A stretch of 64,000 nucleotides of DNA. It comes from Saccoglossus kowalevskii. Its lineage: Eukaryota > Hemichordata > Enteropneusta > Harrimaniidae. Positions within the stretch are counted from its first letter, which is position 1; each line of letters opens with the position of its first letter. The stretch spans positions 648,355 through 712,354 of the forward strand of contig NW_003155239.1 of NCBI RefSeq assembly GCF_000003605.2. The letters run 5' to 3'. Of the stretch, positions 1 to 14,268 are shown piece after piece. The notes under the pieces were generated by a model. It did no database searches, had not been told where the DNA came from, and saw only the letters and a program-made list of their open reading frames with translations. A program made the translations under genes and the position numbers.

Positions 1-3000
1 AACATAAACTAAATTTACGAGCAGTCCAATTGTTGATAATGCCGTCGGAAAATTGATTATCAAATTGATTTTGAGAATGTTGCATCAATCAGAAATATTG
101 CATATAAATTCTTAAATTATAAAACATTTAAATTGTTATCAAACAGAACAGACAATCTCTCCGTTACTACATAATGCACTATCCGACGCCAGTGAAAAAC
201 ACTATGGTCGAAGTAATCAACATATATACGTACAAATACATTAAAACGAAACATATGAATAAAACATTTTGAATGATATATCGCACTATATATTTGTATG
301 TATATTTATATATAACTAATTAACCTGTAGTTATTTTGTGTTTTTGTTGTTTGTTTGTTTTCCCAGAATAACATGGTTATGTATTACTGCATACAGTGGC
401 CACGCTTGTCTGATCACGTGTTCGAATGACGTAATATTATTTGGTGTTATAATATATGCTCGTTTGCTTGTAATTGCAATTACTTTCACGCAGTCTCTGT
501 CTGTCTCTGCATGTGGACAGAATTGTACCCAAGGATAATCTGAACTGTGTAGAGTTCGCATGCATGTGTGTGTGTAGTAATATGCTATATGTTTTTTGCA
601 TTTGGCTGTAGATTCAGCATGTGAATTGAAAACCAGTCACTACTGCAGCGCGATAAAGAGCACGCATACCTTCAGTGGCGAGGCGTTGACGTCACCACAA
701 GTTTCGTATTTATTGTTGTAATATATGTTTCTTCATTTGCCTGTATTTGGATTTCTTCATAAATGCTACACAAATGATTATTAAAAAAAAGGGAAAAGGG
801 AAACTGGTCATTTATAAGAATATTCAATCAACCAATCAATTAAGCTGTTATAATCGAAATTAAAATATATTGAGATGGCAAAGTAGAAAATGACACGAGA
901 CAATAACAATCCTATGTATTATATTTTTCTGGCACAAAACAGAAACGAATGAACACATTGATTTGTTAACAAGTCGCCACTAGTACTTCTCTTACATTAT
1001 TGATGCATTTATTTTTATCATAACGTGACGTATTACAGCAAATCTTAGAAGTATTGGGATAACAAGTTAGATAACTCGCTAATTCGCTATTCACTTTAGC
1101 TTTGTCTAAAAAAAGATGTAATTAGTTCATTACTCTTCATTCTGTCACCATCAAATGCTAGTAATATCTAGAAAAACAACATTTTAAATAAGCTTCTGAG
1201 GTTTTACAAGACTAAAAAGAATGTAAATATTGTTTGCGATGGGCATATATGCTATGTTAAAGTTGTCAGTGAAATTGTTAACTCGCCGCCCAATACTTCT
1301 GAGACGTCCTGTAAGAACACAAGCGTTGACACAGGCTGAAATAAAAATAAGATAAAGTAATATTATTTTTTCAAAATACAATGTTTCAACTACTGTGAAA
1401 AGTGGATATATGTGATAATAACATACAGCGTTTAATCTCAATACGACAACAGTCACAGCGTTGAAAAATATAAATATGGTAATTGTATGTTAATCTGAGT
1501 GAATCACCACCCATAGTATCAGAGAAACTCAGCTGCATTTATTGAGCACGGTTAGGCGTATTACGATTGATACGGGCACGCTCCAGTCGGCCGCTTCAAG
1601 TAGTCAGTGGTTCATTTTTATAACTTAAGTAAGTGGTTTTGTATTTTGTCTGGATTTGTCATAATTTTGTTTTAAATATTAGTTGAATGGCCAATATATG
1701 AATGTATTTCTACAAATGAAATTAGTTATTGCTACATTATACCACGGTTTCCTTGACAACCGTTGTTTAAGTTTGTTGGATTGTTATTGCCTTCCATGGC
1801 AGTAATATAACATTTAACCATTATGTATCGTGTCCACACTAGCATTTTGCAACCTGACGTTTTAACATCTGTCCGGCGTAAATGAGCCTAAATAAGACGC
1901 AGTTCAAACCCCATGAAAAGTAACAAGCCCTCCTTCACCCCTCTTGTAATGATGTAAACACTGGTATGAACGCAAGATGAAATCTTTACCTTTTTGAACT
2001 TTTTATATCCTCAGTGGGAAAATGTAAGTAAAACTGTATGATTGAAAGCGTCGCTTACAAATGAAATTGATAAAATTTGGACAAACTACACAGTTGCTTG
2101 CATCTGCAATTATATTCTGTATGTGTGTTATTAGCAAAACAGTGCATAGGAAAATTAATACTTTAATAATTTTGCTGCGACTTTTCACAAATTAGTCCCT
2201 ATTGGCAAAGAGAAAAAGGAGAAGTTCAAAGTCATTCTTCTGCTTACTGGATGCCTTCGTATAAATGCAATTACGACATTATTAGCCTTTTTTCTGAGCT
2301 AGGATCAATTGTGTTAATCCTTATATCTCGAGATGAAAAAATAGCAAATGTTCGAGCAGCAACGACCAGACCGTATTGACGATTGAATTCAATTCACTAG
2401 TCGTAGATATATATTAAGAGTTCTTCTGTATTATGTAATCTATATAGTAAATCTCTATGACGTAAGTCTCCTGAATTATGCAACATGCTTAATTATGAAT
2501 GAATGACGATTACTACTTTATCAAATTTGAATGTACAAGTGTCATATGAATGGATAACCTTATAACCCAATGTTCATTGCGGATAATTACGTGACCCTCA
2601 TTAGCATTATGTAAAATTACACGATATAGAACCAGTTAGTCGAATTGAGTAATTGAACTTGACTTGAATTGAATTGAATTAAACAATAATTCAACTTTCT
2701 GTCTGTTACGAGCAGTCACCTCGCCTCAGCAGAAATCATTGATAATTCAAAGCTACTGCTTCCTACTATAAGTCGTAAGTCGTGATGAATGAACTGTCAG
2801 TCGCAAAGAGTTGTCGTAATTTCGATGGCCAAGCCAAGCAATTTGGGGAGATCTAATTCCCCAGCAGTGTCATCATTCACATGTCATAAGCTTCTTGATG
2901 TATTCATTTCGAAGTAGTCGGTTATGACTGATAGAATTTCAGTCTAATTCCATCAATACGTCTGTCTGGTTTGGCGTTATCAACGTCTTACAGGCTTTTT

Positions 3001-5429
3001 GGTTGGTTTCTACTGCGTTTTCTTCTTGAAACCTAAACATATATCCTAAAAAAATAAATGAAATTATAAAACAACTGGCACAATTGACAAATAATTTACT
3101 TATAGTAATACAAAACAATTAAATAAAAACATAAATACTGATATGGAAACTAGAAATGAAAGTTTTTCATTATTAATAGTAGTTACAAATATTATTTTCG
3201 CGCATTCTAGTGAGTTCATGTAAAATGTGGACTTTTGTTGTAATTAGTCCAGTCTTGCATATGTAATTAACTACATATGCGAAATAATCCATGTTTTTAT
3301 AACAACTGCCATGACCTGCACTTAAAAATTATGTCATTCATGTGCACTTTCAACTTCAGCATGACGTAGCATGACCGAGAGTTAGTTAGTTAATCTATGC
3401 AAACGGTCAAGGGATACTTGGAATATACGTGGTCGTTGTTACGTACGTGGCGTTAAGACGTTAACGTGGCATACACGCATCTATCAAAGTAAGACTCTTA
3501 TTTATATTATACACAGTACATCAAATATAGAGCTTTTTTGTTATTGAGTTATTACACAATCAGCTAGGATATCAGCGGAGATGTGAATTTACTTATCCAA
3601 TGACGTCACCAATTACTTTTCCTGTTATAATCTTGTACTAGCGGAATTCAATTTGCAGCACCATCTTCAATGTTCAATTGCTCTAATAAAAACTATCCTC
3701 GAAACTGAAATGTGATTACAGATGTGAGATGACGATTTATTTTGGTAAGAACGGGAATGCGAACCGACCAACGATCCGACCATCTTCAGTAGGTAAATTG
3801 TATTGATGTTACGTCAATCCTTCGTACAGAGACAGGCCATAACCAGAATAAACATCTCAATCCCGTTATGTTCAGTTTCATGTCTTTACTGAATGTACCT
3901 GCGAATAACATAGGAAATTCACTTACAGATTCGTTTAATGACAGTTATATTGAATAAGATTTTACTGGGATCGCTTGGAGAGTTGAACTGAACTGAACTA
4001 CACTATACAATAGATGAATTATTTGCATCTACCAACACATTCTCACACGACTTACCCTATAACTGAGTTTCCAGCCCAAATGTGGCCAATCATCTTATAA
4101 AGTGACTGTTATATTCTATGTCAACGTTGCTTAGAATTCAAACATGTAATGTAATGTAATGTGTTATACTATATTGTATATATTTTATTGTGGAGTAAAT
4201 AAAAAAGATTAGTAACGCCCACGAAAAACTTATAACTCTGTAGACAGACCAGTCTCACATGTTCTCACTACAATAGCCTACGAGCCCTTGTCAAATCCAG
4301 GAACACAAGCTTTCCTTTTTTGAGTCGCATAAGAGTAGAACATTGGGATTTGAATTTGACAATACTCTTCATGAGCCCATATTAATATGTGCAATACTAG
4401 CTTGTAGATTTGAAATTCTTACTTTAGTCACAACTTTACACTGTATCTAAGTGATAAAGAATCCCATTGGCCTTGCATCTGTTGATTCTACTACGGTGTA
4501 TGGACATTTTGACTATAGAGATGATGAACAAGAGATATGTTGGTGGTGCCACTGCAGTTCCAGACTTCACTTCACATTCAACAAAAAAATACGATTATGT
4601 GAATGAACTTCATCACAAATGGGGCATTTATATGATTCTATGAGTGTAGCTTGAAACAGAAACCCACTGGTTGTGTAAGCGCCATTGCACGACGTCCCCC
4701 GGTTTGGTGATACACAGGGTATATTTGGCAATGCATTCATTTAAGTACAGTTTTGAAAGTGAGACGTAGTACACGTTATGAGTGAATATTAATTATTTGA
4801 AAAAAAATTTGAGATGACAAACAACCTTTCATGGATCATGTGAAAAACCCAGCATCCACGAAACGTTTTAATAAACCAGTTTAACTCATTCGAGTCCGAA
4901 GTTGTTTGTTATATTTCACATTCCAATAGATTTAAAACTCTGTAATTGTTTCAATATTTATTTCAGATTCATATTCAGTGAGAAAGTGGAGAAGTCTGAC
5001 ATAACATACCATCACTGTCCTCATTTGTTTTATCATCGTCATTTCAGCTGAAGCTACAATTTCATGTAATTAGTAAAATTCAATGCAGTAGACAGAATAA
5101 TTAGAAAATAATTTCATCACAGATCTTTATTCTGACTTTTATTCTCATTAAATACTTGTTTTTTTCTTTTTTTGTTAACAGTAAGATATTCAATACTTTT
5201 TATTAACCATTTTCCCTCAGTCTTTGGGTACGTTGATCATACATGTTTTTGTAGAACAATGGTATATTAATTCTTATGTGAATCTCGTGATTCTTTAAAA
5301 AGTGGCAATAATTTGTGACTGAAGAACTAAATAAACACTATTGAAGCAATATATATGGATAACATTTGTTCCTTGAAATATCAGCAGGATCAGTGTCCAC
5401 CTAATGTACAGAAGGAACTACCCTAATAG
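1..5429. other. Non-coding AT-rich stretch
   Basis: No convincing gene is seen on either strand. Full CRE palindromes (TGACGTCA) lie at 687-694 and 3601-3608, and the variant TGACGTAA at 427-434 and 2458-2465. A short TGTAA run is at about 4145-4160. On the minus strand at about 4571-4640 a short frame reads like one knuckle of a zinc finger (YKCPICDE) but stops at once, so it can be no more than a relic. Confidence 0.6.
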
Positions 5430-5900
5430 AGATCAATCCAAGGTACACATATATCAAGTATTAAGAGAATTGGAATCGCAGTTTTCAATAATAACAATAA
5501 CATTTTTTTAAATCAAAAAATATTTGCTGATAATTGAAAATTAACATATCAAATCTGATATAGGCCTACCTAGGATATATACACACAAAATATCAACACA
5601 ATTGAGCTAGTAGTTTTAAAAAAAGAAGTTGAAGTAGAATTTTTTTTGCTAAAACTAAAAAATATGAACTCAAGGTACCTTCACAATAAGTATCAAAACA
5701 ATCTAGCTTGTAGTTTTCAAGTAGAAATCAAAATAGCATTTTTTAAATTAAAAAATGACAACAATGTTTTCTAAAATATTGAAGATTTCGCCATGAAATG
5801 AACAATCTGAAGACCACCTCAAGTACTTTCATACCATGTATCAAAGGAATTCAGCTGGTAGTTTCCAAGAAGAATTGTTGATAGATGACGAGCTCCATTT
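5430..5900 (+). repeat. Degenerate tandem repeat, about four units of 100-147 bp
   Basis: Four diverged copies of the same phrase follow one another. Each starts with a form of CAAGGTAC (about 5439, 5569, 5671 and 5818), continues with a form of TATCAA, and then has a form of AGCTNGTAGTTTTCAA. The copies are separated by A/T-rich spacers containing runs of T and A. From memory, similar phrases are dispersed in genomes of marine invertebrates, often in short arrays; that family assignment is inference. No open frame runs through the array. Confidence 0.6.
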
Positions 5901-7402
5901 TCGATGCTGAAAGGTAACTCCTACTCTTTTTCACAAATCTGGCTTATTACAAGAATGATAAAATCAGCTCCACTTCTGCATGTTCGGTTTTTCTTTCAAC
6001 AAAATGAAAAGCTGGATTTTTCGAACCTAAGTCAAGTAACGTTTATATTAAAAAACAGAGTTTGTCTAAATCTTAAAATCAAATAGTATCATTAGTTAAA
6101 AATAAATTCGAATCTATCACAAGAGTATTGGAAATATTTTAAAATAGTTGTTTTGTTCCACACACAAATCTAAGGCTTGGATATCCTAGAGAAACTGATA
6201 AAATCATTTGTACACTATGAGGTCACCTTTAAATACGTTCACCAGTGGAATCGCCTGAAACTACACCTGGCCGACTATATATTCCAGTCTCCTTCAGTCA
6301 GCTCTCATCTGAATTGTTAACAATTGCAGCCCACTTTGCTGGAAAGCGGCCTACAACACGATCTCTGATTGGCTGGTGATTTTGTGACATCTGAACGCGA
6401 CTGAAACACTGAAGTGCCTCAGATGTAGAATGGGGGGGGCGGAGGGGGGAGGGGGCAATGCGACGGACGTACGGACCACCTACTTGCACAAGATATTAGT
6501 AAGATTAATAGGATTACTGTGATCTGATTTTTAAAGATGCAAATCTCACAAAACTTCCAATTTGCATTGTGGTACGTGCCTATTGACACATTTGTAATTC
6601 TATTAAATTGATTGTAGGCTGTTTATAACACATCTACCTGCGATGACAAAATACACTTCAAGATGAGAAAGAAATGATCAAAAATCCCACTGCTTTCAAT
6701 TAAAATAAAACACTTTGATTGGTTGTTCTCTTTATACAATAATTGAAAGCAGGACAAATTACTTAGGCAACTATTTGAAGCAATTTCTCATTTTATTTCC
6801 AAAATTGCCTTCGACTTGATGGATTTGAGTAAATGAACAAATCGTCAGGTCAGTAGTGTCGTATGATTAAACTCTAGTTTCTCGGAACATGCTCTCATTT
6901 ATTTTTTAAAAAATCATTTCAAATCACGCGTTCGTTCCAGGTAGCAAAACATTTGTGTTTCAAAAGGAACGATGCCAATTATCTCTTGATGGTTGAGGCC
7001 ACACACACACACACATGAGTCTTGTTTTGCTCTTGAAAACACGCATGAGTCTACTTAATTACTATTTTCTGACATTTACCCACTCGTACGCGTGTATCAT
7101 AATAGTCAGAATCGAGCGCGATATATCACGTCCAGTCTCTTTGAACTTGAAGCTGATTAAAACACGAGTATCGTCTGAGGAGCATATAAATAACCATTTA
7201 GAGGGATTGTTTACAACAAGACGACGGTATTTGAAGTCCAGCATTGTTGTCTCGCACGACCACACACCACTATGCTTTGCCAGCTATCTCATACAAAAAC
7301 AATGTCACTTGATATAAAAGCGGTATAATTACAAGACTAAACATGTCATATTTTTTTAGTCAAATTACACACGGCCTCCATATGGATTCCTCCTCCTTTT
7401 AG
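5901..7402. other. Non-coding stretch with poly-G and CA runs
   Basis: No gene is recognised. It contains a G-rich polypurine-like tract at about 6430-6455 and a short CA run at about 6998-7014. Open frames here are short and unremarkable. Confidence 0.5.
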
Positions 7403-7628
7403 TAGTGCAACTCAAGTTCAAACCGATAGTGTGCCCAATGTTAATTGTGGGAAGCAATGTGCAGTTTGGTTGCCAGGACAACCACTTTACAAGAGATTGG
7501 CTATATACGGTGAAGATGTGCAATATTTTGAAAACAATGGAATTGCCCGCTCAATGAACTCTCAGAGTGTGAGAATTGACTACGTAGTATCCCATGTCGT
7601 TCATTGTACAAGTTTAGCTACACAATAG
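7403..7628 (+). CDS. Candidate terminal exon of an unrecognised gene
   Basis: A strong polypyrimidine tract ending in TTTTAG (AG at 7401-7402) is followed by a frame that stays open for about 74 codons to a TAG at 7626-7628. A canonical AATAAA poly(A) signal lies four bases after the stop (7632-7637). Codon use looks balanced rather than AT-driven. The peptide has three cysteines (CGKQC near the start, VHC near the end) and the stretch WLPGQPLYKRLAIYGEDVQY. I do not recognise the family. The acceptor, open frame and poly(A) signal together suggest the last exon of a gene whose earlier exons are not identified. It could still be a chance frame. Confidence 0.33.
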
Positions 7629-8440
7629 CTCAATAAAAATACCGCTAACATTGTTTTCTCATGCACGCATTTGTCCATTTATTCAAGGAACTCGTTCCTC
7701 GGGAGATTTCATACGAATACGATATCATTACAAAAAAACTTGCCATACCATACTTTAAACGTCAGCCTGACTTTCAGCAGGTCATTTTAATCACGTAGTA
7801 GAGTAGGTGGTATATCGATGTCTAAACCTACGCTTTTTGGTGATACAACTTCGTCATTCTCAATTACACTCGGTAGCAGTTACTGTACACAGAAGTGTGA
7901 TATAGTCTCGTTATATAGTAAGCAGATCTAACAATGACAAAATCACTTGATTTACTTGTTACGTTCCATTACACAGTCATCGATTTCTTATACGGTCAAT
8001 GGTATTTTAAAGTCCTGCCACGTGCAGCTTGTGTAAGATGTAAGTCTCCTAATTAAGTCAAAGTGGTTATAAACGACATTTCTATCTCATTTAAAGGCTC
8101 ATCTTCGAGTAATAGTTGATATGAATCTCGGTCATTTTTCAAAACCAGATTCTATCTCATTAAATATTGACAGGAATCCGATAATGGCATTTTCATGGCG
8201 TCAGACCTCGGTTCATCAGGGTGTGAATTCTATGTGCGTTGCATGCGATATATAGAAGATATTCTGCACAATTATTTGTATGTCCACGTACGTCTGTGGG
8301 ACAGAATGGCATTACTATTTTTACACATTTCAGCGGCGTACCATATATATATATATACTATTTATCTGTGGTGCTAGTATTTCTGCGGGTATTCGGTTTA
8401 AATAAGATTAGGTTTCGCCGATTGAAAGATTAGAGCACAC
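7629..8440. other. Non-coding stretch
   Basis: Apart from the AATAAA at 7632-7637, nothing can be assigned. A short TA run is near 8344-8358. Confidence 0.5.
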
Positions 8441-8613
<173 letters not shown>

Positions 8614-11499
8614 TCCACTAGTACATTATGGTCAACACTTAATATATACAAACATCAAATACTCTTATTCTGTAATTAATTTCATGGGAAAGCAATATTT
8701 GTTCTACATTGTATTCACTGACCATTAGTAACACACGAACAATAACAGCTACATTACTCGTGTACAAGAGCCGTACTAATTAAATACCACAAGCTGAATT
8801 GCAAATTCATTGAATTTTTTGCAGGAACTCAATTCTAGTCAGTTTAGACAAACATGATAATATAGACAAACATGAAGTTTAAACCTAAATAAATATTTTG
8901 TGTACATTGGTACATTAATATTTCGTGTTCTTGATTCACAGTGTAGTTGTATGGTAAGGAGATATGTTTGTTTACTTACTACAAACTGTACACTTGTGCT
9001 ATTCATCAAACTCTCCTGTTTTCCATTGCTATCATATTCTGACTGAACTCCTCTTTTTGTATACTCGCCGTGACAGTAAACTATTTAGCATACTAGTTGA
9101 ATACTAACACAAGGGATGGTGGTCATGACCAACAGCCCGAGCGCAGACAACAAATCGTGATGTTGTTCGAGACATCATGTGTTATTTATTTTATCACATG
9201 GAACAGATATCCACCACGCACAACTGCATCTAATATACATCTCTCACATCCGATATTCCACACAATGACAACACTTACATTGGAAGTATGCAATATTTTA
9301 TTTCATGTATTATTACAAGTGCAACATTACATTACATTGTTTGCAGAGGAAAAACCGCGAAATACACAGAAAACTCTACTTTCAACAGTCTGAATCATTA
9401 ATTTATTTTACCACTCGCCAGATAAAAATGTCAAAACCCCGTTGAAGTGACTGCCACGACTTTCGCACCTGCGTACCTAACCTTCTATTTGCATTCACAA
9501 GCTTCGGGCGTTCTCGGTGAGCATCGGCGTGGCACTCGTAGAACCCTCACATTTATATAAAATAATCGTGTAATGAGAATAAAAAATAATCGTGTATTGC
9601 AGCAGTATGAATACGGCCTCTTCTTTAGGTTCATATTTTATGGGGTGTGTCCAGCAATTTAAACGACTTCAAAGCTGTGCCGGCGCGCCCTACATCGAAT
9701 GCACCCAGTTTCGGTATATACACTGCATTGTAGTTGCAACATGTTGTAATGAACAAATTTTCTATTGAACCTAGTCACGCGTTGAGTTGGCTTCCTAGTA
9801 TCCTGTGCACGTGTTCCAACCTACGCAGCATTGCTATGAATAACCTGACATAAAAACTGCTGGTGCTGGTCTAAAAAGATGCCATACCTGTCACACGTTC
9901 CACAATTTAACCAAAAACACCTTCGCCTGTTCAATATTAAGCTTAATATTTGTAATGACAAAATAACATAACCTCTGATTAAATATAAACGTCATCTACA
10001 CAGGTACCCTTTAGTGGATTATAGCTACAACAAAGATAACCGGCAATTGTCTGTTTATATATTTATTCTAACGTTGACTTTACCTTAAACGTCACGTACC
10101 CTTCATTCAACGTGTGACATGTCCTTGCCAAATGTAACTCACATGCGTTTTATATCACACCACATTCAGATTCTGCAACATTCATTATTTAATTATACTT
10201 TGTGTATAATGTTTATAATTTTTTTCCGAATGTAAAGCTCCACCAAATTTAGAATCACACTCATATTGCTAGTGACATGATTAACAATATGTAAATATGA
10301 AAGAACCATATAGCATAGGAACTGGAAAATAGTTCGTAATCTAAGTGTTATATTTCATGGATCTATAAACTTAAAGCATACTTGACTAGATTCAGAAATA
10401 CAGACAGTCCTAACCAGGCCAGTTCTAGTCAGAATTTGGTGTGTTTAACGCTGGCACTCAAATGGAATTATAGATGTAACATGGTTTGATACATTGTTGA
10501 ATTGTGGTAGACAGGGTTGCATGGATTTGTGACAACTAGAAAAGTCATCTCTATCAATATTATGCTACAATACTCTGAATATAAGATCCAATGCGTTCAA
10601 TGAGAGAGAGAAAATGAAAATACGAATAAGAGAAAATACATGTATGCTCATTCAGAAACTGTCTTCTAAGAAAGTGGCCCTATTAAGTCAGCAAGGCGTG
10701 ATTTACGTCACTTGATGCGTACATAGTTGTATCAATGCGACGTTTGCAACAAGACGTTCAAGACGAAGCAAGGATACAAGACTCATTATCAATGGGCATA
10801 TGATAAAAGATAAAAGTAAAGGTTATGATTTTCAGTTGTAGTTTGCTTCTCGAAACCTTCACAATGAAAATTTTATAATATAACCATGGCATATACACAG
10901 TTACTAAATTACTAAACTCTTTTTAATGTAATAAGCTATTGTACTTTTGATGTGTCAATAGTATTTGCACTTTGGCAACAGAAAGTGAACGCTATCACTG
11001 ATGAAATTATTATTATTGTGAATTGTTATGGCCGTCAATCATCTCAGGGTTTCAAGACACCTCACATCGAGACGAACAATATGCCTATAGATATATTCCA
11101 AAGCTACTTCTTTCTAGGCAGTTGGATCAGAATTCAAGCCAATGATAGCTGAGCTTTTAGTCACCAACGTTTCTAACTTATGCAACTGGGTGGCCTAGTA
11201 GGGAAAATCGTTGCAGTTTTCATGTGGTTTATAATAAGACATTTATTCTTCAAGAGGTTGGAATATTCCTTCAATCACATCACATTAACAGATCGAAACA
11301 CGTCTATTCAGAAGCTTGTTGTCGATGGTATTCCGGTGGATATGGTGACGTTTTCATATTGGCCTGATCTATCTTCAGGCTGCACTGGAAATAAAAAAAA
11401 TCACATTGTAAATCCTAGACTGGACAGACTATTCATTATAATAGAGAGTTCAAGGGATTACAAATATAACAGAACACATTCTAGACACATCATGACACA
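8614..11499. other. Non-coding stretch
   Basis: No gene, RNA or repeat could be supported. Open frames are below about 100 codons and show no family motif. Confidence 0.5.
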
Positions 11500-11599
11500 T
11501 CACTGGCGGATCCAGAAATTCAGTAAGGGGCGCTCCTATTGACGTGACTTGTCAATTGATTTGTAATTTTTTTGCGGGCTGAAAGTTGGGGGGGGGGGG
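11500..11599 (+). mobile_element. DNA-transposon end fragment (TGGCGGATCCAGA family)
   Basis: The 17-base phrase at 11500-11516 (TCACTGGCGGATCCAGA) recurs in inverted orientation at 49738-49754 with one difference. Here it is followed within 100 bp by a run of 12 G (11588-11599). Phrases of this kind form the termini of abundant DNA-transposon repeats in many animals, which is established only from memory. The opposite end is not visible, so this is an end fragment or a decayed copy. A 120-codon frame ending at 11542 runs into this repeat and is therefore not called as a gene. Confidence 0.45.
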
Positions 11600-14100
11600 C
11601 GCCTCGCATGGCACATGGATAAGCATTTTTATTGCATGATTCGAGAGAATAAGCATTGGCCAAAGTAGCTTAATGTTATTTGCATATGTTGAATTGCAAA
11701 AACTGACTACTTGCGCCAACATGAAAGTAGTGTATTATCAATATTTGTTCTCATCAGTTTTTATCTTATCTCTTATTTTTATAGAGTTGAAAGATTGCAG
11801 TCTCAACGTATTTGCATTCGGAACAAACTGCTAGATAGTTTGTGCCCCCTATTTCCACCTCTCATATCTCTGTGATCACTTCTCTGAAAGGATACATTGC
11901 ACACCTCGTTGACGAAGCACATCATTTGCATAGTAGTAGCTATTTTCATGAATCCATTAAATGCATATTAGGACAAATTTGAATAGAATACATTAAAAGA
12001 ACATGACGCAAGTTGAAATACAATTCAGAATAAAATAACTACTATGAACAAGTATTATAATAAGTAAGCAGTATGGATAATATGTTGGGCACGAACAGGT
12101 TTAAATATACACAGATTGGTTTATTCACGTATTGAGGGAGAATTCCACGTAATTGATGCCATATTTTTAATTAATTTGTTTGTGTTTTTTCATGATAGTA
12201 ATTTGCATTTGCAACGCATGTAGTATCATGGGAATGAACTGAATTTATTCGGTACAAATGTTTCAATATTTTGGTTTTATCTATTTTTTATATATCAAAA
12301 TAGATCGACAATCGAGTAAATCGACATACACTTTAATCCACATATTTATCTACTATCCCTACTTTGAGTTCTATAGTTATATTTAAAAATAAACTACATT
12401 TTACGTTTCTGTGACCGCTGTCAGTATGAAATGATATTCTCACTACACTGAGACCAAACTGTATTACAATAGTCTAAGTGAGGAAGAAGTAGTACGTTAT
12501 ATGAAGCAATTCTGGTTTGAAGGGGTATCAACAGAGCCAACCTTTTGAGAACTCCCGCCACCTCTATTATTGTCTTAAATTAAATTACCAATATGGTTAT
12601 CAAAATATTAGTTTGATAGGTGACTTTGATATTCAGGAGACATCATTTGTTGTTAAGAGTAACACTGAACATACGAAATAAAATTAGTGGGCGAAGTGTT
12701 CAACATCTAGCTGAGCACAACATGCATAGATCCAATGGCATAACAGTATTTCTTTTTTCACAAGCCTTCTTGTTCCTATTACCTGCAACTAAGTTCGCTT
12801 GTTTGATGTGATATTATTTTTTCTTTCGCACTTAAAAAATTAGTTAGTTATTAATTATTTTGAAAAGTGGCAATTTATTATGTATATCTTGTGAGCATTC
12901 GAAAGAAAACATCTTGCTTTACTAAGAGAAACTTTAAACACATGAATGGATTATGAAAGTGAAAGAAAAGTCGACAATGAGTACAATATACTGACTGATA
13001 ACAAAATGTACAATATAAAAACTACAATTTGAAAATTCAGGCATATCACGCAGATCCATGGACCCAACTCTTTGACGTGCCCAATTAAATCATTCAATTC
13101 AATTCAACTGAGGGCAAGTACTACTTTTCTTAACAAGGTCACGCACGGCTCCGTAAAGACGGCTACGGATGCCCGGCTTCAGCTAAACAGTGCGAATCGG
13201 ACGATGTGGAGAAAACATTGTGGGCAATTTCGCTAATGAATATGACATATACATTCAACAATAAGCATTGTTGCTATATAGATGTGAGCCACAGACATGT
13301 ATAAAACATGTATAGTTTGAAACATTACATGTGTGTTTATTTTCTAGAATTATTCAAATTGAAAGAGTTTTTTAAGAAAGAAACGTTTGCTCCAGAAAAC
13401 AAATGTGTCATATGAATTAATTGGCACTATATGGAACATTTATAGTCTGGTTTCTTGGATTGTAGACTCGTTTGCGTTCCGAAGTACATGAGATTAAATG
13501 AGAAATATGTTGCTACTCTTATGAACTTTTCACACATCGTTTTATTTTAACACCTAAAACATTTCTAGTCTGGTGTTTTGAGTTAAAACAGTGCAGATGT
13601 TTCAATTACTAGTACTCTAAAACACAACTGTCTTATTGAAAATATAAATATAATACAATACATGTATTTTTATTTTAAAACACGTGTTTAAATAAATTAT
13701 TAAACCTTGTGTGACGGACATGATACGAAGTGGAAATGGATTATTGTGCGATTATTTCCTCTATTCTGCTCATGAAATGTGCTATGATGAAATTGTTTAC
13801 GCGTTTCTGTTAATCGACTTAATTAGCTGATTATTAGCGAATTGCTGTGTTATGTCTGTTATCGTTCAGGCGAGGTTCTGGACGGAACTTGGCTCAGTGA
13901 TTTGGAACTAATTACGAGATATAACCGTCGCTATTCGGACTACTATTTCTGACAATTATTAATGTAGTGAACGATTAATCAAAAAATATGACGTATTCAG
14001 TACTTAGTGTGATTGGCTTTATGATTGAAGGTTACGCCTTAGAATTTTTAACTGCTTTGTAATTCGTCAAGGTTTTGAAAATGAATTAAGTTGTTTTAGT
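11600..14100. other. Non-coding stretch
   Basis: AT-rich with no recognisable gene or repeat. Confidence 0.5.
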
Positions 14101-14268
14101 TGGTCTTGGCGAGTACACGAAGACAGAGGCAGTCAAGGAGAGTCTAAGGTAGTCTTGAGACACAGTCTAGAGTCTAGAGTCTGGTCTTGACGAGTCCTGG
14201 AGAGTCTTGGGGCGAGTCTTGACGCAGTCTCGAGGCAGTCTTGGGTCAGCCTTGCGATAGTCTTGGGG
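14101..14268 (+). repeat. AGTC(T)TTG-type minisatellite, period about 11-13 bp
   Basis: The word AGTCTTG or a close variant (AGTCTAG, AGTCCTGG, AGTCTCG, AGCCTTG) recurs roughly every 10-13 bases across this stretch, most regularly from 14190 to 14260. It is more GC-rich than its surroundings. No frame stays open through it. Confidence 0.75.

Noticed and set aside
4571-4640. Minus-strand YKCPICDE zinc-knuckle-like peptide
   Set aside because: A stop follows within about 16 codons and the histidine half is not in frame, so the evidence is too thin for a gene or relic call.
11180-11542. 120-codon plus-strand open frame
   Set aside because: Its 3' end runs into the TGGCGGATCCAGA transposon-end repeat, and the rest has no family motif or splice context.
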